Source: Owenia fusiformis
Lineage: Eukaryota > Annelida > Polychaeta > Sabellida > Oweniidae
Length of the DNA stretch: 64,000 bases
Reading direction: 5' to 3'
Assembly: GCA_903813345.2 (NCBI GenBank)
Contig: CAIIXF020000001.1
Coordinates: 2,480,001-2,544,000, forward strand
A program made the translations under genes and the position numbers. Positions 24,801 through 36,800 of the stretch are shown piece after piece. The notes under the pieces were generated by a model, which had not been told where the DNA came from, made no database searches, and was given only the letters and a program-made list of their open reading frames with translations. Each line of letters begins with the position of its first letter. Within the stretch, counting starts at the first letter, position 1.

Positions 24801-27800
24801 AATCCCTTTGATTTTCCTACCAGTGATACATCATTCAATTATCTATCAATTCTGAAGATTTGAAGACAAAATATATAATACATATTGATATATCCTTATT
24901 TCAGTGAAGGAGGTACAGGTACCCCGGGACCGACATTTAACTCACATATTCAGTTTTTTAGCCAGTTTGGCAAATTTCAGTTGGATTTGAACTTTTTTAT
25001 GTTTGAAATATTTTGCTGACTGGTAACACATAAACAGTAAGTATTGTGATGTCGTGTAACAGTAAGAAGTGTGCGTGTTGTATGGTTGTGGTTTGCAGGT
25101 CAGTTTGGGAAAGCATTGTGGAAGAAGGGGTTGGTGAGAGAAGGGAACACCCTTCTCCACATGGACAATGCACCTGCCAACAGATCTCAAAATGTTCAGA
25201 AAACAATATCCCCCGACCACAAAATTGAGCCCTTGGCCAATGCACCATATTGTCCAGATCTGCCCAAATGTGACTTATTTATTTCTATACTACTAATATT
25301 TCTATATATATAGAGAGAGAAAGGACGCAGGTTTATTGACATTGATGAAATAAAACAACCCGTGCAACTGCATCTTGCTACCATGTCAGAGAATGAATTC
25401 AGCCTTGTCTCGCAATCTTTAGTTAAGAGGATGAGGAAGTGTGTACATGTAGCACTTGATGGGACATATGTAGAGGGCCCTGTATACTGAATGTGACATG
25501 AATACCACACAGTGATGATAAAATATTCAAAATCAACCATGTCATAACAAAATGGTGTAATTCATGACCATCATGGTTAGTTTTGTTCAGCCTGCATTCA
25601 ACTGCATTGCATGTTAAACAAGCTAAAATAGCTTCAGAATGTGTGACGTGGTGTCGGTCCCGGGGTACCTATACCTCCTACACGGAAATAAAGATATATC
25701 AAAATATATTACATGCTTTGTTTTCAAATCTTCAGAGTTGATAGATAATTGAATAGTGTATCACTGGTAAGAAAATCGAAGGGATTGGTCAATAAAAAGC
25801 ATCTGTGTAAAAAAGCGTCCATTACTTATTGATCACCCCTCGTACATGTCTATTTCCAGCTATACAAAGAAGTTGCCCTTCAACTGGATCTACAGGTTGT
25901 GTGCCAGCAGTATGTCCAAATACGTTACTATGATGCAATAGTGGATCTCTGTATAACAGCTGCTAATAAACGAGACCCACAGAATTTAGCTTTGCATTAT
26001 TATCGCAATGGGGAGCCACCCGAGGACACCCAAGGGATGCAGGCATTCATCATCAGGTATATATGTTTGATATCTGTTGCTGATGCAAATTATGATATGA
26101 CACTACCAATTATTATTTTTTGAATTTAAATTACCCAAGTCCTTGATAACTTGTTGTGTCAAATTTGAAATCTTAATGCCTTGGAGTGTTTGGAAACTCT
26201 CAATTTTTCCAACGAAGTAAAACTTTTAATAGCAATAGGGCATATGTATGCATATGTGATGACTAAGAAAATTTATAATTGTGCTCTTTGTGCAGTCAGA
26301 AAAATGACTGGAAGGTTGCCTATCAAATAACTATAATGAAGAATAAAGCATGAAAAGCTAAACATAGAAGAGTTGGAAGGATTTGATTTGTATTTAAGTA
26401 TTTAAAGTATTCTTGGCATAACAGGAGTATTTATTGTAGCAGTATAATAAATAAATATGTACATAATATAGGTAGTATAATAAAGTTGACACATTAGGAA
26501 ATCTCTATAACAACTATTAGAGCTCTCTACGTCAGAGAACCACTTACTAGACTCAAGGAGTAGCAAATCTATTATTTATGCAGATTGGTGAAACTAAACT
26601 TACAGGAAAATTGCATCATAAACTGAAACAATGTTTCACAGAGTTTAGTTGGTATCGCATATAACAAGTATTTGAATAGACTTAATTGATTGCTCCAGAT
26701 GAAGTCATGGCAACTAATGGATTGCAAAAAAACTTTTGCCTATTTTATAAAATTACGCATTGCCCACTTTGACCTTATTTTTAAAATGTACACCATCCAA
26801 TATAAAGACTAATTATAATGATAAATATGTACATATATTACATAAGAGTAATTAAGATACATTTGGTAAATCAGATTAAATATTAATGACCTGCAACCAC
26901 AATACAATCATTTGAATATTTAAGAAATGAATTATTTATTCATTTATGATTATTTAAGAAATGTTATACAAGTCTGTCATTTCAATGATTTAATATTCAG
27001 AATCCATATGATTTATTTAATTATACTGCAGTTACTAGGTTTTTTTTAGAATTGCAGGTATACAAGAATTTAAGATGTTTAATGATCACTGAATGACTAA
27101 TGGATTGTTGGTTATTAAAATATTAAGTGTTCATAATACAATGTGAAAAACTTCATAGCGAAAATTTTATTTCTTTTTGCATTATGAACCACTCCTTCTT
27201 TTAACAAGTCACACAAAAAACAAGCATTTAGTATGGTCTGTCAGTTTTAGCAAGCATAATAGTCAGTTGACAGACCCCCTGGTAGATGAGGCATTGAATG
27301 GTGCGTGTTTATTAAAGTAATTTGAAGTGTTTCTACCATTTAATACTTTTCTCATCTTCCCAAGCATTAGAACGGTTTGCTCTTTCCAATGCACTTTTCT
27401 GGTCAGTTTTATTCTCCTGGTGTGGGGTTGAGACAACCCTATTCTCAACCCTGTTCTTTAGTACTCCTGTAATGTTCCAACACAGTAAGAATATTTCAGC
27501 AATTGTAATGATGGACATGCCAACAAAGAATCCCAAACTACCTCCTATTTCAGAAATCATAGAGTTTATTGTGAAGTCTTCAGCCTGTTTAATTACCTTC
27601 ATCTCTAGATCCTTGAAGTAGACATTTAATCGAATGAAATTCTGTCGCAATGTATCGCCATATCTTTCTCGAAGTATCTTACTTTCATTTTCCGGTTTTG
27701 CAAAATCACAATATTCTGAGATATTGTGAAATGTATCATAGATGCTTGAGTTGATATAGTTGTCCGCAGTCATGATTAAGCGACAATAGAATGTTATCTC

Positions 27801-30800
27801 AACACCCCTCATTGGCCATTCTGCCTGGGAGAGCGTCATATCATATGTATGATACATACACTTTTCGCGACATTGACAACCATCTTGGGCAAGAATATCT
27901 GAGGAGGGATATTCACGATTTTGGCAACGAAGCTTTTCCAAGTCATTCTGAATTATAGTTAGATTGTACTGACTGGAGTTTAGCTTTAACCATTCTTGTG
28001 GATGGATTTTTAGACAATATTCTTTATGTGCTGTTACCTCATCGACAGGTAAAGAGGATTTGATGCATCCACATGTTTTGTAGATGAATCTCTGTGTACA
28101 GCTTAGTTGACAAAGTTTTTTCCTGTATGTGAAACCACCGTAGACTTCGGCATCATAATTCGCACATTTACCCCATGGTGGTTTCAACAGCTGTCGTTGA
28201 TTTACAGACAATGCGGCATTCACTGAATGTCCTGGCTCAATATCAAACCCATCATTTTCTGGATCTGGAAAAGTCCCCTTTTCATGGATAACAACTCTTA
28301 CACCTTGACTCCCACTTGTAGGATAATCTGGGTTGTATACTTGTGAGGCTTCGCTAGCATCAACAAACAAGACTAAACTCAGTCCACCTTTAGGGCCCGT
28401 GATATTTGTGCTAGGATTCGAGATTGTATTGTTAGCTCCATTAAATGTGTAACATTTATTATGTTCATGGTGATCCAGAGATTGAAAGTCTGATTTTAAA
28501 CAGGGCTTTCCTTGGTATCTACAAATTGGTATAAACTCCTCTTGTTTATGGCTGTAATCCCTGAATATATTAAAGTTTTCAATATATCCTTGAAACGAAA
28601 ACAGCTGTTTAGAAAACACATTATGAAATTCCAGTTTCTCACGATAAGCATTTTGTGAAATGTTACTGTCGAGGTAAATAGAGGAATATACTATCTGTGT
28701 GTCAAATGCAAGCATTTCTGCATAAGTATCAGCATCTATTTTCCCATTGTATAGATCTTTCAGTAACTTTGAATTCTCAGACTTTGGTATTCCAACTAAA
28801 GGACAAACAGTGACTGATGGGAAGGTAATATCTCCTTCCTCCACCTGGATTCTGTCTTTAGTTTCAAACAAGCCATATCTTATAACTATTGTTATGACCT
28901 GCCATATTGCTACACCTGTACATCCCAAGCAAAGGATAATCCAAACTGCTTTGCTTAATGTTGTTGTTCTTTGATGGATATTCCCCCAGCCATGGGCGGT
29001 GGTGTTACTTGCGAAATCATTCAGTGTTTGCTTCATTCTTGCTGCCTCATGCACAGGTCACTTGACTGTTATGCGCCTGTCTCTAGTATTTTGCCTGCTT
29101 CATTGTATACCTGCAACCATAGGGACCAGGTAAATTATCAATTGTCATTTCAGTGATGTCCACAAAATTGAAGTGGGTGTGTTCTGCATATGCCTGTATC
29201 CACCTGCTATGAAGTCATTCACACCCATTGAGGAAAACCATGAAATCTTGTTGCCTATTAACAAATTCTGGAGAGTATTATGAATTTGCACAAGCAAAAT
29301 TAAGCTTATTTTTCCTTGTATCTGGTTTGTTCAAACAGGCATCATATTTTGGTTATTGCAATGACTGTAAGCTTTATATTGTCCTGGAAGAACACTTAAC
29401 TAACCCCTTGCCCACAGCTTTATTGAAAAACTGATCAATATGCATTATAAGATGAATAGACTTATAGAGTAGAAGTAATGTTTAACCAAGGGTTGAGTCC
29501 TAAAACAAATACAAAGTTGGGGAGTAATTTACTGGAAGTTTCATACATGTATGTAACTTGTTGTTTGTAGGCTTACTAATGTAGTTAAGATCTAACTTTT
29601 TCAAAAAGTTGTCTTTAAACAGTGTTTCATACCAATGCATAGTGTGCATCCTAAGCTATCTTGTGTGTGACATCAAAAAACTGTGAAGCTGCTATAAAAT
29701 CGAAGGCATGCATGTCGTTTGTTCCAAAACAAAGCATGCATGTTGTTTATTTTAAACAAAATAATCTAGAATTTTGCTCTTTTCAGTCTTGAATTTGATG
29801 ATTTTCTAGGAAGGTTTGAAGTCCCCTCAGTATGCAAAACATGCAATCAGTACATTCAGAAAGTTTTCTTGTCAGAAATTGATTTTAATTATGTATAAAT
29901 TCTCTCTCAATAGTATTAGGTCCATTAACCACTGCAAAAGTAGTTCATATAAGAGGGGCTGTAATATGTAAGTGGGGTTGCCTATTACTGCTTTCCATTA
30001 GTTGAAAGGATTACATCAAGAAATCGCTACCACTTTGAAAAAGTGCTTTATTGTTATGTCCCCACCACATAGTGTGGGACCATATTGTCGGCCTAGGCGC
30101 ATCCGTCTGTCCGTCCGTACGTCCGGGAGTTTTCTCCTAAACCGCTACAGATATTACCTTTAAATTTTCAGGGATAACTTATGAGTGCATATAGATGTGG
30201 ATGAAAAACTTTTAACTCGATACCTACTTCCTGTCGGCCATTTTGAAGTCAAATGCTAAAATCCTTGTCTGTAAACTTTAAGAAAAACGGCTTCACAGTT
30301 GCTTTTAAAACTTTAACATCTTGTTCAGCTCACTTCATTCTAGATCTGATTAGGTTTTGGACCTGTTAGCTCAGTCATGTCAGCCATTTTGAATGTCTTA
30401 AGAAAAGTTAGCGCACGATGATACTTTGTATCATATTGAATGGTGTTTCTGAGTTTTTCATAATTTAACTATTTAGTAGCTTTATAAATAATTTCAGATG
30501 TACTTTGTTGTAAAAGCCTATGTTATTATTAATAGTAGTTATATGTGATAATTTTGTAAAAAGAAATCAGCAAAAACTCATAATCACTTTTTTATTGTCG
30601 GCCATTTTGGATTTTTCTGTCCTAAAATCTTGTCTGTGAAGTCTTGTCTACGTGTTTTCAGGTGAACCATTTGGTGGATCAATTTCAAATTTTCAGGGAT
30701 GATTCTTAGTATTGAAATCTAGATCTGATTAGATTTTTGGCACTCTGGATAAATGTCAAGGCAGCCATTTTGGATTTTCCGTCCTAAAATCTTGTCTGTA

Positions 30801-33800
30801 AAGTTTTGTCTATGCGTTTTCAGGTGAACTGTTTGGTAGATCAATTTCAAATTTTCAGGGATGATTCTTAGTATGAAAATGTAGAAGTGATTAGTTTTTT
30901 GGCATTCTGGGTAAATGTCAAGGCAGCCATTTTGGATTTTCCGTCCTAAAATCTTGTCTGTAAAGTCTTGTCTACGCATTTCCAGGTGAACCGTTCTGTA
31001 GATCAATTTCAAATTTTCAGGGATGATTCTTAGTATGAAAATCTAGATCTGATTAGTTTTTTGGCATTCTGGATAAATGTCAAGGCAGCCATTTTGGATT
31101 TTCCGTCTTAAAATCATGCCTGTAAAGTCTACGCGTTTTTAGGTGAACCATTTGGTAGATCAATTTCAAATTTTCAGGGATGATTCTTAGTGTGAAAATC
31201 TACATCTGATTAATTTTTGGCATTCTGTGTAAATGTCAAGGCAGCCATTTTGGATTTTCTGTCCTAAAATCTTGTCTGTAAAGTCTTGTTTACATGTTTT
31301 CTGGTGAACTGTGTGACGGATCAATTTAAAATTTTCAGGGGTGGTTCTTAGTATGAAAATCTAGAACTGACTAAATTTTTGGCATTCTGGATAAATTTTA
31401 AGGTGGCCATTTTGGATTTTCCGTCCTCAAATTGTGTTGGTAAAGTCTCGTCTACTCATTTTCAGAATAACCATTTGATGAGATGACCCATTGGTGGGGA
31501 CATATTGTACACATTTGTGTTCTTGTTGTCGTCTTGTGCTGAATTTTCCATAAAGTTTGTCATAAAAAATTATCCGTTCAACTCTAAAATACAGATGCAG
31601 GAGCAGACTAGTGCTACGATCTAATTATCAGGTTTAGGGAATGTTGGCTAAATAACATGATGGCCATTTTGAATTCTTTGATCAATTTTGAATTGTTCAT
31701 GATTCTTGTCATTAGAATTACAGGAAAACCAGGTACCAGTTGTCTGTTCAACTTGAAACTTTTATACATGTACGAGCAGATACGTTCCAACATCTGAATA
31801 TATTTTTGGCATGCTGGTTTAATAACAAAGTGGCCATTTTTAATCACTATTATATATTGAGTGTTAATTGTATAAGTCTTCATATTGAAAGTTTGATTTC
31901 TTTTTGCATTGTGAATCACTCCATTTAATCAGCCACACAAGTAAAAGGTACAAGCATTTATAAGTGGCCTGCAGTTTTGGCAAGCATATGAGTCAGTTGC
32001 TAGACAAATATTCTAAATGCTACCAGTTTATAAATAAGTAACTTTTTGTAGAGTGTTTCTACCATTTCATACCTTTCTCACTTCCCAGAATTATTAGAAT
32101 GGTTTGATATGTGAGATGCACTTTTCTGGGTAGCTTCATTCCCCTGATGTTCAGGTGAAACAGTAACCCTTTTCTTTAGTACTCCTACAATGTTCCAACA
32201 CAGTAAGAATATTTCTGCAATTGTAATGATGGACATACCAACGAAGAATCCCAAACTACCTCCTATTTCAGAAATCATAGAATTTATTGTAAAGTCTTCA
32301 GCCTGTTTAATTACCTTCATCTCTATATCCTTGAAGTAGACATTCAATCGAATGAAATTCTGTCGCAATGTATCGCCATACATTTTTCGAAGTATTTTAC
32401 TTTCATTTTCTGGTTTTGCGAAATTACAATATTCTGAGATGTTGTGAAATGTATCATAGATGCTTGAGTTCATGTAGTTGTCTGCAGTCATGATTAAGCG
32501 ACAGTAAAATTCTATCTCAACACCCCTCATTGGCCATTCTGCCTGGGAGAGTGTCATATCATATGTATGATACATACACTTTTCTCGGCATTTGCAACCA
32601 TCTTGGGCAAGAATATCTGAGGAGGGGTATTCATGATTTTGGCAACGCAGCTTTTTCAAGTCATTCCGAATTATAGTTAGATTGCCCTGACTAAAGTTTA
32701 GCTTTAACCATTCTTGAGCATGAATTTTTAGACAATATTCTTTATGGGCTGTTTCCTTATCGACAGGTAAAGAGGATTTGATGCATCCACATGTTTTGTA
32801 GATGAATCTCTGTGTACAGCTTAGTTGACAAAGTTTTTTCCTGTAAGTGAAGCCACCGTATACTTCAGCATCATAATTCGCACATTTACCCCATGGTGGT
32901 TTCAACAGCTGTCGTTGATTTACAGTCAATGCAGCATTCACTGAATGTCCTGGCTCAATATCAAACCCATCATTTTCTGGATCTGGAAAAGTCCCCTTTT
33001 CATGGATAACAACTCTTACACCTTGACTCCCACTTGTAGGATAATCTGGGTTGTAAATTTGTGAGCTTTCATCCGCATCAAGGAACAAGACTAAACTCAG
33101 TCCACCTTTAGGGCCTGTGATATTTGTGCTAGGATTGGAGATTGTATGGTTAGCTCCATTAAATGTGTAACATTTGTAATGTTCATGGTGATCCAAAGAG
33201 TGAAAGTCTGATTGTAAACAGGGCTTTCCTTTGTATCTACAAATTGGTATAAACTCCTCTTGTTTATGGCTGTAGTCTTTAAAAAAATCAAAGTTTTCAT
33301 AATATCCTTGAAACGAAAACAGTTGCTTAGAAAACACATCTAGAAATTCCAGTTTCTCTGAATAAGCATTTTGTGAAATGTAATTGTCAAGATAAGTAGA
33401 GGAATATAATATATATTTGCTAAATGCATCTAATTCTGCAGAAGTATCAGCATCTATCTTCCCATTGTACAGATCTTGTGTAAACTTTGCACTCCCAGAC
33501 ATCGGTAGTCCAACGAGGGGACAAACTGTGACTGATGGGAAGGTAATATCTCCTTCCTCCACTTGGATTCTGTCTTTAGTTTCAAACAAGCCATATCTTA
33601 TAACTATTGTTATGACCTGCCATATTGCTACACCTGTACATCCCAAGCAAAGGATAATCCAAACTACTTTGCTTAATGTTGTTGTTCTTTGATGAATATT
33701 CCCCCAGCCATGGGCGGTGGTGTTACTTGCGAAATCATTCAGTGTTTGCTTCATTTTTGCTGAATCATGTACTCGTACAAGTCACTTTATTGTTATGTTT

Positions 33801-36800
33801 GCTCTTTTCTGTCTTGAATTGATGAATTTTTTTCAGCAAGATTTGAAGTCCTTCAGTGTACAAAACATGCAATTAATATACTCAGAAAACGATGTTTTGT
33901 CACAAATTGATTTTAATTATTTATTGAATTTTCTCTCAATGGCATTGAAGTCCATTAACCACTGCGAAAGCATTGTTGGAATAGAATAGACTAAAAAGCT
34001 TAATGAGAGGTAGTTTATAAAAATGGGGCTTTAATATACAAGTTGGGCAGTGATGTATTTTTGATTTAGTAGAAAACAGATTATTATCATATCAGATGCG
34101 GATCGTGTCAGAATCTAATCTGCAATTCAGCTGCCTTTATAAAGTGATATATAGGAAATAATCTTTCTTGTCTATGGACACACCCAGTTCTTCGGATGTC
34201 AGCAAGAACTGTGATTGACACATGTATGTCATATTTTTTATTATTGTTGCACTTTGAAAGTGCTATATTGTTGTCTTGTGCTATTGGGTATTTGTGCGTC
34301 TACATTCGGATGGACACAACATTAATCTTTCCTGGTGCTATTGGGTATTTGTGTGTCTGTGCATTTGGATGGACACAACATTAATCTTGTTTTGAAACGG
34401 TTTATTTATAAAAGGTCCTGCTTTTCGACCATTTTTTATTTCTTTGAATAAATTCGCCTCCACGGCTTCTCTGTAAATTTGAGTAGATTTCCAGTTTGAG
34501 TGTACTCTAGTGATCCTTGGACCTTTGTAACCAATATTGACACCAAATTTTCCATCATGTAGTATTCTAGACACAAATTCCTTATCAGGATGATATTGAA
34601 GAGCATGGCTTATGTAATCTAAATTCAGGGGATTATACTGCATTATTTCCAATGGATTTTGTGCAATCACATTTTGTGTAAGGCAACTTTTTAGATTTAC
34701 AATTTTTGCACACATGTTTCTGAAGCATCGCTCTCCGAAACTGCACTCACCATATTGATATTTGTTGCATAATTCTCCAGTTTTGTCACCAATCTTTGTT
34801 TTCTCCGACGTTTTATTTGTTTCCACCTTGTTGTCCTCACGAAAAGGACAATTAGATACAAGGTGGTCTCCTTTGCATCGATAACATCTTGTTGTTGATT
34901 GTTTCACAGCAGATGCATCCAAATTAGTTGTGTACAAATATGTGTCTATAGTGCTAAATTTGAATGATTTGGTAGCTCCTAATTTTATTCGGAATTTTGT
35001 ATCGTACTGGTAAACTGCTGACCAATTGTACTTTTTGTCACAATCTTGTATATGAGATCTGTAGTCACGAAGCTCATTATATACTCCAGGGTGTTTCTCC
35101 ATTACTATTAGCTCATAAATATTCCATGCTGTCATCCATGTCATAAAAGACTGTATATGTGTTTGTTTATGTTTTTTGGCCAACTTTAATTCACCATTGT
35201 CACTACATATTATTTGTTCATTTCCTTGTACATCGATATACTGATTATATAGATTTGTTGGTAACAATTCCGTCATATTGACGTACTCACCATTGACTAT
35301 CAATTTTGAGATCTTAGGTGGTACTCCAACTTTGCACCCTTCATGTGACACTTGTAAATTAATGTCTCCTGTGTGCACATTTGATGGCAGTGGAGGTTGT
35401 TCAGGTAACAATGGCAAGGTTTGAACAGGTTTCGAAATGTTTTGTAACATAAAAGTTCGCATTTCGTCTTGGTCTTTTTGTATCTTTGATGTTACTACTG
35501 TTAATTCGGCAATTTGTTTACCCATTTCGAGAATAGCATTCATCCATGGGGGTTGTGTCACTTGTGTATGTTCCACTTCTTCCTTTGTGTGAAAATTCAT
35601 ATTTTCATTTGTTTCTTTAATCGTGCAACTCGGACCGTAAGGCCCTAAATGTCCTTTCGTGGGATTTCCACACATACTACAGCATCGTGCTCTCGCACCT
35701 TCTTCTGTTTCGGACATGTTTACAAAGTTCTATAGATGATAAATTGATAAAAATCTCACAAAACTTCAAAATTAAAAATCATTTTTTCAAGACCCCCAGC
35801 GAACTTCCACCCAGAGTGCAATTTTACACTGAACGAATGTTGATCCCCGGGGATATTTCATACATCTCTTACATTAAAATTAATTTATAATATAAATATA
35901 CATATATGGTAATGTGTATGTAGGTTCCATGGCCTTATTTGGGAGTGTGTATGTAGGTTCCATGGCCTTATATGGGAGTGTGTATGTAGGTTCCATGGCC
36001 TTATATGGTAGTGTGTATGTAGCTTCCATGGCCTTATATGGGAGTGTGTATGTAGCTTCCGTGGCCTTACATGGGAGTGTGTATGTAGCTTCCATAGCCT
36101 TATATGGGAGTGTGTATGAAGCTTCCATGGCCTTACATGGGAGTGTGTATGTAGCTTCCATAGCCTTTTATGGGAGTGTGTATGTAGGTTCCATGGCCTT
36201 ATATGGGAGATGAATGAGAAGTGAATCGATGAATTTTTTCTAAATCAAAGAGCATAGAAAGTCCAGATCTTAGCAAGGGTTATATAGTAATATAACTGAT
36301 TAAAATCTTGTTTTCTAGGAGGGAGAGTTACAGATTTATCACTGAGTTATTGGGTTACTTCCTGAATACAAGCGCAGCCCATCCATACGCCTCCAATGTT
36401 CCTGTCACCCCTGGGCCTCCCCCTCTACCTGACCCCAACATGCTTTCTGCGGTAGAAGCTGAAAAGTTTGTAAGTAGTAGGATTTCTTGTACAATATACA
36501 TGTTTATATATACATATTTCATATTTCAGGGCTTTAGGCCTGTTTGTAGATGATCAGATATTTAATGGAATAACCCAGAAGTCAGTAGGTTGTAGTTACC
36601 AGTTTCACCACCAAGTGGCTAATTCGGGTCAGATAACATGGCAGATATATTAGAAAGTTCCCTTAAACTTGAATATTCGTCAGCTCTAGTGGATCAATTT
36701 TCATATTTTTACCCTTATATGTATCTGATAGTTATACAAATGGAAATGTGTCCAGTTGAACAAAATATTATCTGTCCAATAAAAGAAAAGAAACTTCACT

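Noticed and set aside
29037-29054. Start of channel copy A six codons upstream (MHEAARMKQ)
   Set aside because: The first codon there is GTG; the ATG at 29036 matches the start of copy B.
34338-35717. A host CCCH/CCHC zinc-finger gene
   Set aside because: The motif order and the C-terminal match to the start of DIRS-like polymerase ORFs favour a retroelement relic.
35880-36213. Repeat peptides [11 protein letters not shown] and [11 protein letters not shown] as possible genes
   Set aside because: Produced by a 33-bp minisatellite that is open in both directions; no surrounding gene signals.
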